Shown: positions 20,976 through 34,527, counted from the stretch's first letter. The stretch is DNA of 64,000 nt from Malacoplasma iowae (GCF_900660615.1 NZ_LR215023.1:248001-312000); one strand, 5' to 3'. The notes: generated by a model not told the origin, from the letters alone. Numbers and translations: made by a program.

Positions 20976-23900
20976 ATGAAAAATAAAACTAAACTTATAT
21001 TATTTTCAGCTATAGGTATGTCAGCAATGGCTATACCATCTTTGGCTGTTTTTTCAAAAAATGAACAACGACTTAATGTGGTAAACAAGGAAAGTTCTAT
21101 ATCTAGAAATGCTAAAGCAGTAGCACAAGATAACACTAGTTTTTTAGATAAAAAAGGTCTTGATAACATTTCAACTTCTATTGGACCAATAGTAATGAAA
21201 GACGAGAAAACTATTGAAAGTAGAGATTGATATGGATATGCAAACTGAACTTTTGATATTACATCAATTGATAAAACAATTAAATCAAGTAGTTCTACAA
21301 CTGTTGTTGATTGAGAATATTTAGAAATAAGTGATAGTTTGTTTTTAATTACTTCTAATAGCTGCTTAATAAAAATTAATGCAACAACTGGAGAAGTTTT
21401 AGCAAGTGCTGATAAAAACACATCAGGTATTAGTGATGCTGATAGAATCTCTGGTATTTCTTACAATGATACTTTATATGCTTGAAATTCAAAATCTACA
21501 TCTACAACAATATATTCTGTTGATAGAAACACACTTAAAAGTAATAAGAAAAGCATGGACACTTCATCTAATAGCAATGACTTTTTAACTACAAATAAAT
21601 TACAAGCTATTTATCCACTTGATGTTGGTTACAATATTGCCTTAACTATTGGAAGCTCTGAAAATGATGGATCAATTAAAAAAGTTAAAGCAACAATGGT
21701 TGATGATAACATCAAACCATTGGTAACTAAAAAAGAACCAGCAATGGTAACAGATAATACTGCACAAACAAAACAAGAAATCGAAATAGATTTAAATAGT
21801 TTAAATGGTGCTGGTTTAAATTGAAATGATATTTATAAAAATTCTTTTTATAGATCAGCAACAAAAACGACACTTTTATTTATTGGGAATAAAGCTTATG
21901 AAATTTCATTAAATAAAAATGCTGTTGAAAAATCAAATATAACAGAAATTACAACAACTCAAAATAGCACTCCAGAGAAAAAAGAAAATCAAAAATCTTT
22001 TAATTCATCATTTATAGATTCAAATAATTTAGTTGTTTTTAAAAGAGAAGGTGATAAATCTATTAGTTCATTAACAATTGATAATAAAGTTAATGTATTA
22101 GATTTAACAAATTCAACTAATAATTCATTAAAAACAATAATAGATGGTGATACAAACAACACAAATAAACTTATGGTTTTTGGTGTTCCAACAGAAGCAA
22201 ATAAAAAAGCCAATGCTGCCAACTTAATTTATTTAGCAGATGCTGGTAGTAAGTTTGCAACAGGATTTGAATCAAACATAGTTAAATCCAATAATTTTTT
22301 TCAAGATCAATTGCAACTTAAAACAATAGATTCAGTTTCTGTTTCTAGATTATTACCATCACAAATGAATATATCAAATTTTAAAATTGAAGGTAGTGGT
22401 GCTGATGCTATAAGACCAGATAATGCAGATGCTAAATTTACTGTTGATGATTTAAATGGAAGTATATCTTTAAAACTTTTATCTACAAGAAATGCATGAT
22501 ATTCAAGAACAAATAACATTAAAACAAAAACATATTTGCATTATTCTAGTAATAGTTTAATGAAAACAAGTACTGCTATTAATTGAGCATCAGAACAAAT
22601 TTTTAAAGGTCTTTATGGTAAAAATACTCCAGGCCAAATTACAGAGGATATTCTAGAAAAAAACAAAGATACTATATTACCATCTAATAACATTACTTCA
22701 AACAATGGATATACAAATATTAAGAAAAGTTTTTTAATTGTTAATAGAGATGATTCTAAAGGTGAAATATGAATTGAAGCGACAGTTACATATACTGATA
22801 AATATAACACTACTATTAACTATTCTTTAAATCAACAAAAATACACAATCAAAGCAGCATCAACATCTGATTACAAATTTGAATTCTATGGTCAAACTAA
22901 TGACCAAGATGGATCTGATCAAAATGCAAGTAGTTTGCCTGTAATTGATATAAATAGTATTTCAGGTAATAGTGCTTTAAATGATTTGAAAAAATTTATT
23001 CCTTCATTTATTGAACCAGATCCAAACAAATTAGCTGATGCTTTTATAAAAACACAAGACTCTTATCCTATTGCTAAAGAATTGAGAAATGTTTATATAA
23101 AAGATAAAGATGATGCAAATGGACAATTAACAATAGCTGTTGATTATGTAGGGTTAAGAAAAGATGTTAAATCACATTTTGAAAGAAGGTTTGGTGGTTT
23201 TCAAACAACTACAACTGCTAAGGTAACTTTTAAAGGTCAAAATGTGCCAAAAGACCAAGTAAGTCCTGAAATAAAAAATATATTTAAAGATGAAACAACA
23301 ACATTTATAAATATTAAAGATGTTTATCCAGAATATACAGATAAAATTTCTGATGAAGTAACAGAAATTGCCAAAACATATTCAGATGGAATTGCTAAAC
23401 TATCTGCAATGGGTTATTCACCTGAAGTTAGAATAATAAGTGATAATAATGGTGCACAATATGGATATCTTCAAGTTGAATTAGATTATTCTAAACCAAC
23501 TACAGAACAAAGAAAAAAAATACCACAAAGTTTCTACAATGAGTTTGGTTTAAAAGATGGTAAAATTACTCAAGTGTATATTGGATTTTTACCAGTTAGT
23601 ACAAGATTTGGAATAACTTTAAAAAATTATTATTCCCAAGAGGTTCAAAACATTGTAAATAATTATAGTGTAGAGTCTCATGTTAGTTATGATGACCTTT
23701 TAAAAACACTTAATTACAAAGGATATTTGCAAGGTGAAGTTAATATTCTTAATGTTAATTGAAATGGTGAAAAACTTGAATTTATGGTTTCTGGTAAATC
23801 AGCTAAATATCCATCAGTTGCATCAACATATAATTTTACAATTGATTGAGCACCAAAATTTGCATCAATTAGAGAAAGAAATTTAATATTAGCTGTTGTT

Positions 23901-23987
23901 TTAACATTGGCTGGTATTGGGGTTGTAGCATTTGGTATTGGTGTTTACATACTTAGAAAAAATAAAATTAGAAGACTATTGAAATAA
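20976..23987 (+). CDS. Large surface protein B (tandem paralogue family)
   Basis: Second paralogue, 1003 residues, colinear with A throughout: N-terminal anchor MKNKTKLILFSAIGMSAMAI, hallmark ENISTSIGPIV and SRDWYGYANW, propeller-like region, the FATGFESNIV and LLPSQMNISNFKIEG segments, the C-terminal repeat with SYPIAKELRNVYIKD, and a C-terminal membrane helix with the tail RKNKIRRLLK. Variable parts are concentrated in the first 60 residues and in Asn/Thr-rich loops around residues 220-280 and 370-420. TAGGAATTA precedes the ATG. It has its own promoter and terminator, so each family member is an independent transcription unit. Confidence 0.85.
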
Positions 23988-23991
23988 AAAC

Positions 23992-24026
23992 AAAAATATT
24001 GTCATTCAAATATGGCAATATTTTTT
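23992..24026 (+). terminator. Terminator of surface gene B
   Basis: AAAAATATTG pairs with CAATATTTTT across a 14-base loop, then T run. Confidence 0.8.
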
Positions 24027-24052
24027 ATTTGTTTTATAAAACTTTGCTTGGG

Positions 24053-24080
24053 TTGATTTTTATCTTTGAGTTAATATAAT
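24053..24080 (+). promoter_or_regulatory. Promoter of surface gene C
   Basis: TTGATT (24053-24058) and TATAAT (24075-24080), spacer 16; near copy of the gene B promoter. Confidence 0.7.
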
Positions 24081-24109
24081 CAAAAAAATGACTGTAAATG
24101 GCGGTTTTT

Positions 24110-27070
24110 ATGAAAAATAAGATCAAATTAATGATTGCATCTAGTATTGGTATTTCTGCAATAATGGTTCCATCTATTATAAGTTATACAAAAAATAACA
24201 ATAATTCAATTGGAAATTTAAACACTTATAAAATAACAAATAATGATTTAACATCTACTAAAGATGTTAATTTTTTAGACAAAAAAAGTTTAGAAAACAT
24301 TTCTACATCTATTGGGCCAATTGTTTTAAAAGATAATAAAACTATTGAAAGTAGAGATTGATATGGATATACTAATTGAACGTTAGATATTTCAACAATT
24401 GATAAAACAAATAATGGATCAATTTCGGTTGTTGATTGAGAATATTTGCAAAAAAGTGATAGTTTATTTTTAATTACATCAAATAGTTATTTGATAAAAA
24501 TTAATGCTACCACTGGTGAAGTATTAGCTTCAGCTGATAAATCAAGTTCTGAAATTCAAAATGCAGATAGACTAGGCGGAATTCAATACAATGATACTTT
24601 ATATGTATGAAATTCTAAAACTACATCCACTACAATTTATTCTGTTGATAGAAATACTTTGAAAAAAACAGGTACTACAAATAATTCTAATAATTTTTTA
24701 ACAATGAATAAGTTACAAAAAATTATTCCAATTGATGTTGGATATAATATTGCTGTAACAACAAATGGACAAGAAAATAATCAAAATACAATTTCTAAAT
24801 TGAAATTAACTTTAGTAAATGATTCATTAGAACCACTTGTTAAAAAAGAAAAAGTTGATTCAAAAGAAAATGTACAAGAATTAGAAATTGATATAACACC
24901 TGGTCTTGAATGAGGCAATATTTATATAGATGGTTTCTATAGATCATCAACACAATCAACTTTATTGTTTATTGATAATAAAATTTATGAAGTATTTTTA
25001 AATAAAAACACTCCAAATAAATCAGACATTAAACTAATTACTAATAATGATCAAGCAAACAAAGCTGAAACAACTAGTCCTAAATCATTTAATTCATCAT
25101 TTATTGACTCAAATAATAATGTAATTTTTAAAAGAGATGGTGATAAGACCATTAGTAATTTAAATTCATCTAATAAAATTAGCACACCAATAGATTTAAG
25201 TAATGCTAACAATAATGATTTAAAACAGATAATTACTAATGATACTGGAAACACAAATAAACTAAAAGTTTATGGTGTACCTACAGAAGAAAGAGAAGAT
25301 ATTAATTCTGCAAATAATATTTATTTAGTAGATCAAGGTTCAAATTTTGCAACAGGGTTTACATCAAATATTGCAAAACCAACTAATTTTTATAATGAAA
25401 AATTAGAATTAAAACCCAATGATAATATTTCAATTACGAACCTTTTACCATCACAATTAAATATTAGTAATTTTAAAATAGTTGGAAATGGTGATCAAAT
25501 AAATAACTCAAATAATGATGCAAAATTTGTTATTGATGATAGGAAAGGAGAATTATCTCTAACTTTACTTTCAACGCGTAATGCTTGATATTCTCAATTT
25601 AGCTCTGTGAAAACTAAAACATATTTGCATTATAAAAATACTGGATTTAAAAAATTAGAGGGAGCTGTTGTTTGGGCTAAACAAGTTTTCCAAAATCTTT
25701 ATAGCAAATATACACCAGGACAAATAACTGAAGAACTATTAGATAAAAATGCAGAATTAATAATGCCAAGTTCTAATATTACAACATCTAATGGTTATTC
25801 AAACATATCTAGAAAATTTTTAATTGTTGAAAGAACTGACACTACAGGTTTAATTAAAGTAGAGGGCACATTTACATATACAGATAAGTACAATACTACT
25901 ATTAATTACACTTTAAATCCAGAAACTTTCACTGTTAAAAAAGCGACACAAAGTGATTATAAATTTGAATTTTATGGTCAAGACTCTAATGGTAATGGAC
26001 ATGATAATGACTATACAAAATTACCAGCTATTGATATAAATCAAATAACAGGAAACCAAGCATTGGATAGTTTGAAAAAATATATTCCTTCTTTCATCAA
26101 TCCAGATCAAGATTTATTAGCAGATGCATTCATTAAAACACAAGATTCTTATCCTATTGCAAAAGGGTTAAGAAATATTTATTTAAAAGATTGAGATAAT
26201 GAAAATGGAACTGTAACTGTTGCAGTAGATTATGTTGGTTTAGATAATAAAATTCCATCAAGTTTTGCAAGAAAATTTACAGGTTTTAAAACTTTAAATC
26301 AATCTAGAATTGATTTCAAAGGTAATAAAGTTAAAAAAGAAGATGTTTCAACTAACATAACATCTTTATTTAGTAATGATACTACATATATAAACATTAA
26401 AGATGTTTATCCAGAATATGCTGATAAAATATCTGATGAGGTTAATGATTTAGCTAAAACTTATTCTGATGGAGTTGCTGCATTGGCTGCAATGGGATAT
26501 TCTCCTATAGCGGAAGTTAAACATAGTGACAATGGAGCTCAATATGGTTTCTTACAAGTTGAATTAGACTATACAAGGGAATCAACTCAAGATAGAAAAA
26601 GATTACCAAAGAGTTTTCAAGATAAGTTTGGTTTAAAAGATGGAAAAATATCACAAGTTTATTTTGGGTTCTTACCAGTTAGTACAAGATTTGGTATATC
26701 TTTAAAATCTTATTATTCTCCAGAAGTTCAAAATATTGTTAATAACTATAATGTTGAGTCATTAGTTGACTACAATGATCTTTTAAAAACATTAGATTAT
26801 AAAGGTTTTTTAAATGATGAAATTAAAATCCAAAATAGATCATGAGATGGTGAAAAACTTAATTTTGAAGTAACAGGAAAATCTGCTAAATATCCATCTG
26901 TTGTTTCTACATATAATTTCACAATTGATTGAGCACCAAAATTTGCATCTATTAGAGAAAGAAACTTAATATTGGCAGTATCATTAACATTAGATGGTAT
27001 TGGTGTTGTTGCATTTGGTATAGGTGCATATATATTGAGAAAAAATAAAATTAGAAGATTATTGAAATAA
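24110..27070 (+). CDS. Large surface protein C (tandem paralogue family)
   Basis: Third paralogue, 986 residues. The ATG at 24110 aligns with the starts of A and B (MKNKIKLMIASSIGISAIMV); an in-frame ATG four codons earlier is less likely. It carries the hallmark LENISTSIGPIVLKD, the propeller-like half, the DKYNTTINYTL repeat, and the C-terminal membrane helix with basic tail. About 180 bases at its 3' end (from 26931) are almost identical to the end of gene A and differ clearly from gene B in between. This points to gene conversion or recombination between A and C. Its terminator was the target of an IS30-type insertion. Confidence 0.85.
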
Positions 27071-27078
27071 TGAATCCA

Positions 27079-27110
27079 AAAATATTGTCTATTTGTTTAG
27101 ACAATATTTT
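27079..27110. repeat. Target-site duplication, left copy, IS copy 1 (32 bp)
   Basis: The gene C terminator hairpin (AAAATATTGTCT / AGACAATATTTT). It is repeated exactly at 28272-28303 on the other side of the IS. Confidence 0.9.
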
Positions 27111-28271
27111 CCCTAACTGACATGTGAAGTGCAACACTTCAATGTTACATTAAACTCTCGACTTTGAAATATAAGTTGAGAGTTTTTTGTTTTAAATATT
27201 TTCTTGATACATTTGGTAAGCTGTTTTATAACCAAACATTTTTCTTGGGATGTTGTTTACTTTTCATTCAAGAGTTTTTATTTTATCTTCACTTACTAAA
27301 CTGAAGTCAGTTCCTTTTTTATATCATCTTCTAACTATCCCATTTATGTTCTCGTTGGACCCTCTTTGGAATGAAGAATAAGGTTGGCAATAATAAACTT
27401 TAAAGTTGAATTGTTTTGCAGTTATTCCCATCATTTGAAACTCTAACCCATTATCAACAGTGATGCTTTTTATTGGGAGTTTTTCATCTCGAATAATGGT
27501 ATACATTTTAGCCATCATTGATCTAGCGTTTTTACCTTTTATTTTTCTAATAATTGCCAACCTTGTTTTTCTTTCTACTAATGTTAATAAGTGGTAATAA
27601 CCACTTTGCCTTTTACTAACTATTAGATCAGCTTCTCAATGTCCAAATTCTTTTCTTTTGTTTATCTTTTCTGGTCTTAGACTATAAGGAATGCAGTATT
27701 TTCCATCAATTTTAGAAAATATACCTATTTTTCTTCTTTTTCCTTTAACATATTTTCTTCTTAAACAATCTCTTCTTTGTATCTTTCAAATCTTGCTATT
27801 GATTCATCTAAATACTTGCCTAGCACTTGGAACTTTAACTAATGGATAGTTTTCTTTTATTCAAAAAATTGTAGCTTCTACACCATGAGATTTAGGATTA
27901 AATTTTTGAATAAAAAGATCTGTGAAGTTTTTGTACTTCAACATAAAAAACATATGACAATTTGATTTTCTTCTAATGTATTTTTTGTGAGCATTTGATG
28001 AATAATAAATTCCTGTTGAAGATGTGTTTCTTTTTAATTCTCTTGATATTGTTGATTTGTTTTTATTTAAGATTTTTGCAATCTTATTCATAGAATATTT
28101 TTCTTTATTTCAAAGAAAATAAATTAAGCATCTTTCTTCTTTTGTTAAATGTTTATAAGTTTTCATAAGCACTCCTAATATTCATTATCTTTTTATTAGT
28201 GAACACTTACAAACAAAACAAATGAAGTGCACACTCTTTTTCGAGTGTTGCACTTCACATGTCAGTCGAGC
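27111..28271 (-). mobile_element. IS30-family insertion sequence, copy 1
   Basis: A 1161-bp element in minus orientation, nearly identical to copies 2 and 3. Its ends carry an 18-bp perfect terminal repeat (TGACATGTGAAGTGCAAC and complement). Outside this the two ends differ: CCCTAAC at the low-coordinate end and GAGC at the other. A subterminal hairpin of about 14 bp lies upstream of the transposase (28223-28257), and an ACTCTC / GAGAGT hairpin lies after it. It is flanked by exact 32-bp duplications of a terminator hairpin, as described for the Mycoplasma fermentans element IS1630. Confidence 0.95.
27192..28166 (-). CDS. IS30-family transposase, copy 1
   Basis: A 324-residue DDE transposase that reads several UGA codons as Trp. 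The N-terminal helix-turn-helix (MNKIAKILNKNKSTISREL) binds the ends. The catalytic triad is visible as Asp in HWEADLIVSK, Asp in SITVDNGLEF and Glu in GSNENINGIVRRW, the usual IS30 layout. The ATG is preceded by AGGAGTGCTT. The frame is intact, so the copy may be active. It differs from copies 2 and 3 by a few residues, for example Asn instead of Thr in YYSSNAHKKY. Confidence 0.95.
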
Positions 28272-28303
28272 AAAATATTGTCTATTTGTTTAGACAATAT
28301 TTT
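28272..28303. repeat. Target-site duplication, right copy, IS copy 1
   Basis: Exact direct repeat of 27079-27110. Confidence 0.9.
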
Positions 28304-28395
28304 TTATTTGCTTTATAAATTTTTTATTAAAAAAAGATTAAATTATTTTATTTTATGAATTATTAGTTTTTATTCTCAAAGTTGATTTTAAATTT

Positions 28396-28424
28396 TTGAT
28401 TCTTTAAAATTTATTTTATATGAT
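28396..28424 (+). promoter_or_regulatory. Promoter of surface gene D
   Basis: TTGATT (28396-28401) and TATGAT (28419-28424), spacer 17. The first 16 bases, TTGATTCTTTAAAATT, recur exactly in the promoter of the surface protein gene at 54585. Confidence 0.7.
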
Positions 28425-28441
28425 TTCTGGAGTTGTAAATA

Positions 28442-31414
28442 ATGAATATTAAAAATAAATTTAAGTTATTAATAGCTTCTACAATTGGTATTGCATCTGC
28501 ATCTATACCTTTTATATCTATAAATTCTATTGATTATAATTACACAAATAAAATTAATGAAACTATAGATTCTAATAAAAATACACTAAATGATACTGTA
28601 ACAACTAATGATGGAACATTTGCTACTGAAACAGGGCTTGAAAACATTTCAACATCTATTGGTCCTATAGTTTTAAATAATGATAAAAAGACTGTAGAAA
28701 GTAGAGATTGATATGGTGCTATAAACTGAAGTGTTGATGTTAGTCAAATAGATACTGAAAATAATGCTACAGTATCTGATTGAGAATATTTACAAAAGGA
28801 TGAAAATTTATATTTAATAACATCAAATAGTTATCTTATTAAAATTAATGCTACTACTGGGGAAATTTTAGCTAAAGCATCTAAAAGTGAATCAGAAGTG
28901 TCAAGCAATTCAGATAGAATTGGAGGTATTGACTACAATGATACTTTGTATGTTTGAAGTTCTAAAACGTCAAACCCTATAATCACTATTGTAGATAGAA
29001 ATACATTTAAAAAAACCGGTAATCAAATAACAACAACTTCTTTTGCTGATGAAAAATTATTAAAAATTTTACCTATAGAAGTTGGATATAATCTTGCTGT
29101 TACAGCCTTAAATTCAACTAGTCAAAATGTAGAAACAATCTCATCATTAACTTTTACTTTAGTTAATGATGAAATGAAACCAATTATAAATAACAAAGAT
29201 AAACCAATAACAAATGAGTTAACAAACTTTGGAACTACAGGAAAATTTACTGTTAATAATATTAATTTAAAATATGAATCTATTTTTATTGAATTTATTG
29301 AAAGAAGTCAAACGCAATCAAAAATATTATTTGTTGACAAAACAGCATATGAAATAAAAACATATAAAAATGCAATTGAAAAATCAACTGTTACAGAAAT
29401 TCTTAAATCTGATCAAAACAAAACTTTTACTAATGATAAATCATTAAATTCAGCATTTATAGATGCTAATGGTTTAATTTATTTCAAAAGAAAAAATGAA
29501 ACATCAATTTGAAAATTATCTACAACTAATACATTAGATGGAACATTTAATTTAAAAAATACATCAAATAGTGATTTAAATAAAATAACTACAAAAGATG
29601 ATAATGATCTAATGATTTTTGGTGTTCCAACAGAACAAGATAAAAAAACTAATTCTGCTAATAATTTATTTTTAATTGATCCAAAAAGTAAATTTGCAAC
29701 AGGGTCACAATCTAATGTTTTAAAGACTAATAATTTTTATAATTCACAAGTAGAAATTAAATATGTTGGAAACCAAACTAAACTTCCATCTCTTTATTCC
29801 ATAAGAGATTTTCAATTATCAGAATTTGCAGATTCAATTAATTTAACAAATAATGATGCTAAATTTGAAATAGATGATAGACAAGGAAAAATAAAATTAA
29901 CTATAACAGCATATCGTCAAGCTTGATATTCTTCTTTAGCAAATATTAAAACTAAAGTTAAAGTAAGATATGAAAATACAGTTAAGAAATTAGATGAATC
30001 TGTAATATGGGCAAATGACTCCATATTTAAAGGCCTTTTTGGGAATTATACTCCAAATCAAATTAATGAAAGTACATTAGAATCTAAAGGTAGTGACATT
30101 ATAGTTTCAAGCAGTATTACAACAGCTAATGGGTATTCAAATATTCAAAGAAAATTTTTAATAACTAGTACTGATAATACAAATGGGAAAATAAACTTAC
30201 AAGGTACTTTTACTTATACAGATAAATACAATACAACTATTGTTTATACTTTACCAGACAAACAATATACTATAAAACCAGCATCAACTAATTCATATGA
30301 ATTTAAAATGTATGGACAATCAAAAACTAATAGTCCTACTGGTGATGAACAAGCAATTGATATTTCAACGATAACAAGTAGTCAAAATTTAAATACCTTA
30401 AAAAACTTTGTACCATCTCTTGTAACATCTGATCAAGAATTCTTAGCTAAAGCATTTATTGAAATTCAAAATTCTTATCCAATAGATGATGGAATTAGAA
30501 GTGTATATATAACTGAAAGAAATGATGAAGATGGTACATTGACTGTAAATGTTGACTACAATGGATTGGCAAATACCATTCAAAGTAGTTTTAAACAAAA
30601 ATATACTGGATTTAAAACTAACACACAAGCACGTGTTGATTTTGCTGGTACTAAAACACCATATGATAATCTAGAAACTGAAGGTATTAAAGAAGCATAT
30701 TCAAAAAATCATAGTGATTATTCTTTTATTGATATAACTCAAAATGGGTTATATCCAAATTATGGTAAAGAGATAGCTAATCCATTGGGTCAATTTTCTA
30801 ATACTTATTCATCTGGAATACAGGCTCTTGCTACAATGGGATATACACCTAAAGTTGAAGTTACTACTGGTGAATCTGGTGTTGAATATGGATATGTTGA
30901 AATTACTTTAGATTATTCTGCTCCAAGTGATGAAAATAGAAAAAAATTACCTAATTCATTATTAAATAGTTTTGGGTTAAAAGATGGGAAGATAAAATCT
31001 GTCTATTTTGGTTTTTTACCAATAAGAGATATATATTGAATAACTTTAAAAAATTATAGTTCAAAAGATGTTCAAAATATTGTAACAACTTATAAAGTTG
31101 ATGATGTGATTGACAACCAAATGTTAATAAATTCTCTTGAATTAAATGGATATACTCCTAATGAAATTCAAATTAGGGATAAAACTTGAGATGGTGAAAA
31201 ATTGAACTTTGTTGTCTTTGCTCAATCAAATGAATATAAATCAGTTAATGGTCAATATTCATTTACAATTGATTGAGCGCCACAATTTGCAGCTATTAGA
31301 GAAAGAAATATTATTCTTGCAGCATCATTAACATTAGTTGGTATAGGAATTGTTTCTTTTGGAATTGGTGCTTATATATTAAGAAAAAACAAAATGAGAA
31401 GAATGTTGAAATAA
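28442..31414 (+). CDS. Large surface protein D (tandem paralogue family)
   Basis: Fourth paralogue, 990 residues, and with E it forms a second subgroup. The N-terminal anchor is MNIKNKFKLLIASTIGIASA. The hallmark is present as LENISTSIGPIV and SRDWYGAINW. The central part has an IEFIERSQTQSKILFVDKTA block that differs from A-C. The C-terminal repeat holds SYPIDDGIRSVYITE and VEYGYVEITLDY, and the membrane helix ends in RKNKMRRMLK. The ribosome-binding site TGGAG lies 9 bases before the ATG. UGA-Trp codons occur throughout. A terminator hairpin overlaps the stop codon. Confidence 0.85.
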
Positions 31415-31428
31415 CATTCTTTTTTTGT
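31402..31428 (+). terminator. Terminator overlapping the stop of surface gene D
   Basis: GAATGTT pairs with AACATTC across the stop codon, followed by seven T. The same arrangement ends gene E. Confidence 0.8.
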
Positions 31429-31459
31429 TCTATATAATATTTTTCTAAATTTTTCAAGT

Positions 31460-31488
31460 TTGAAATTGAATTTTATAAACTTTACAAT
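31460..31488 (+). promoter_or_regulatory. Promoter of surface gene E
   Basis: TTGAAA (31460-31465) and TACAAT (31483-31488), spacer 17. Confidence 0.6.
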
Positions 31489-31518
31489 TATTTATGAAGT
31501 ATCTAAATGGAGTTTGGA

Positions 31519-34500
31519 ATGAACATAAAAAGTAAATTTAAATTGCTTCTTACATCTACAATTGGAGTAGCATCAATTGCTGCACCAATTCTTGCATCAA
31601 GTTTTAATGATTTTAGTAAAAATAATCTTGCTAAAAATTTTGATCAAACTATAAATAAAAATAATTTAAAAGCAACACAAAATACTAATGATGGTACTTT
31701 TGCAAAAGATACTGGATTAGAAAATATTTCTACTTCAATTGGACCAATAGTTGTAAACAAAGATAAAAAAACAATTGAAAGTAGGGATTGATATGGTTCT
31801 TTAAATTGAACTTTAGACATTTCAACATTGGATACAAATTCAAAATCAATAACTAGTTGAGAATATTTACAAGAACAAGAATGATTATTTTTAATTACTG
31901 ATAAAAGTTATTTAATTAAAGTAAATACATTAACTGGTGAAATTTTAGCGAAAGCTAGTCAAACTGAAAGTGGCATTAGTGCTAATTCAGATAGAATTGC
32001 TGGGATTGATTTTAACAATACATTATATGTATGAAGTTCTTCAACACCTAACCCACAAATAACACCTGTTGATAGAAATACATTAAAATCTAGTGGAAGT
32101 AAAATTACTAGTACAAGTTTTGCTAGTGAAAAATTGCTTGATTTAATTCCTTTGGATGTTGGTTATAACTTAGCAATTAGTACTGAAAATGGAACTACAA
32201 GTTTAGAAAACATAACGAGTTTGAATTTTACATTAGTGAATGATGAGGCGACAACTTTAATAAAACCTAAAGAACAAAAACAAGAAACAACAAATAGTAT
32301 TGAAAATTTTGGGCAAACTGGAAAATTCACTGTTACAGGCTTATCTGGAAAATATTCTTCTATTTTTATTCAAGCAATTGATAGAAGTCAAACAAGTTCA
32401 AAGATTTTGTTTGTAGGTAAAAATGCTTATGAAATAAGATTAAATAAAAATGATTATAGTAAAACTACTGTATCTGATTTATTTAATCAAAGTCAAAATA
32501 AAAATGGTTTTGATACAACAAATAATTTAAATTCTGCTTTTATTGATTCAAATGGTTTAATCTATTTTAAGAAAACAAATGAAAAATTTGTATGAACATT
32601 AAACACTCAAAACACTATTAATCAAGCTATTGATCTTTCTTCAGATACTAATAATGAGCTTAAAAAAATAGTTACTAGTAATAATGGAACAGATGGCCAA
32701 AGTAATACTAATGATGTAATGATTTATGGTGTACCTACAGATAAAAACCATGTTCAAAATTTAGCAAATGCTTCTTATATTGTTGATCCAAACTCTAAGT
32801 TTGCTACAGGTGCTGTAAACAATATTTTAAAAACTAATAATTTTACATCTGATCAAGTAACTTTAACTCTTTCATCATCATCAAGTAATAGAGTTCCTTC
32901 TCAATTTAGTATCAATGACTTTAAATTATCAAACAATGCATTTGCATTAAAGGCTGATGGAACAAATGAACCTAAATTTACTATTGATGATCTAACTGGT
33001 AAACTTGAACTTTCAGTATTAGCATTTAGACAAGCTTGATATTCTAATTTATCTAGTGATACTACAAAATCAATTGTTAGATACACTAATACATTTTCAA
33101 AAACATCAGATGTTGTTAAGTTTGCTTCAGATGAAATATTTAAAGCTTTATTTCAGAAAAAAACAGCAAGCCAAATAAGTGAAGCAATGCTTGCTGAAAA
33201 AGGTGAACAAATTTTAGTTTCTGGAACAATAACTGAAGGTCCAAATTATTCTAATGTTCAAAGAACTTTTTTGATATCAAATGTAGATAATCAAAAAGGG
33301 GAACTGGAAGTTCAAGCAACTTTTACATACACTGATAAATATAATACAACTATTCAATATGCCTTAGAAACTCATAAGTTTAAAGTTGAGCCAGCAAAAA
33401 GTGATGCTTATAAATTTAAATTTTATGGTCAACAAGAAAATAGTGAATCAACAACTGAAGCTATTGATATTAACCAAATACCAAATATTAATCCTACATT
33501 AAAAAATCTTGGTAACTATATTCCATCACTTGTAACTAGAGATGAAGATATCTTGGGAGAAGCATTTATTGAGGTTCAAGATTCTTATCCTATTGCAAAA
33601 GGAATAAGAACCATAACTATAGATGATGTTAATAATAATGATGGGTCATTAACAGTTAAAGTTCATTATAATGGACTTGCGCCAAATACAAAAGCTGATT
33701 TTGAACAAAAGTTTACTGGTTTTCAAACATCACAAAGTGCAGCTGTTAATTTTACAGGTAATTTAACATCATATGAAAATCTTCCTTCACAAGGGATAAA
33801 GGACGCTTATAAGGATAAAGAAAAAGAAACAAAGTTTATTGATATAACTCAACAAGGATTATATCCGGGTTATAAAACTGAATTAGCATCAGTAGATAAA
33901 GCTATTGCTAATACATACTCTAATGGAATAGCTAAACTTAGCACAATGGGTTATGACCCAAAAATAGAAGTTTCATTAGGACCAAGTGGTGTTGAGTTTG
34001 GTTATATTGAAATTACATTAGATTATGCAGCTCCATCTGAAGATGGTTCTAGAAAACCATTAAGTAAATCATTAAGAAATTTATTCAATTTAAAAGAAGG
34101 TAAAATTTCTGCAGTATTCTATGGTTTTTTACCAGTTAGTGAACTTTATTCAGTTCAATTAAAAAATTATGGATCAAGAGATGTTCAGAACATAGTTACA
34201 TCTTATAGGGTTGATGATGAGATTGGCAATGATATGTTGGTTAATTCACTTGATTTAAAAGGTTATACAAATGATGAAATAACTGTAAGAGAAAAAAGAT
34301 GAGATGGTGAGAAACTACATTTTTCAGTTTTTGCACAATCAAAAACTTATAAATCAGTTAATGGTCAATATTCATTTACAATTGATTGAGCACCACAATT
34401 TGCAGCTATTAGAGAAAGAAATATTATTCTTGCAGCATCATTAACATTAGTTGGTATAGGAATTGTTTCTTTTGGAATAGGTGCTTATATATTAAGAAAA

Positions 34501-34527
34501 AACAAAATGAGAAGAATGTTGAAATAA
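31519..34527 (+). CDS. Large surface protein E (tandem paralogue family)
   Basis: Fifth paralogue, 1002 residues. The ATG at 31519 matches the start of D (MNIKSKFKLLLTSTIGVASI) and follows TGGAG by 6 bases; an in-frame ATG four codons upstream lacks a ribosome-binding site. It has the hallmark LENISTSIGPIVVNKD and SRDWYGSLNW, the QAIDRSQTSSKILFVGKNA block shared with D, the repeat SYPIAKGIRTITIDD, and a C-terminal membrane helix with tail RKNKMRRMLK. The last 180 bases are almost identical to gene D. It ends the array. Confidence 0.85.

Noticed and set aside
20963-21421. A 152-residue minus-strand frame inside surface gene B
   Set aside because: It is the antisense shadow of a well-conserved coding region. 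Similar antisense frames occur at the same place in paralogue A and no ribosome-binding site fits.
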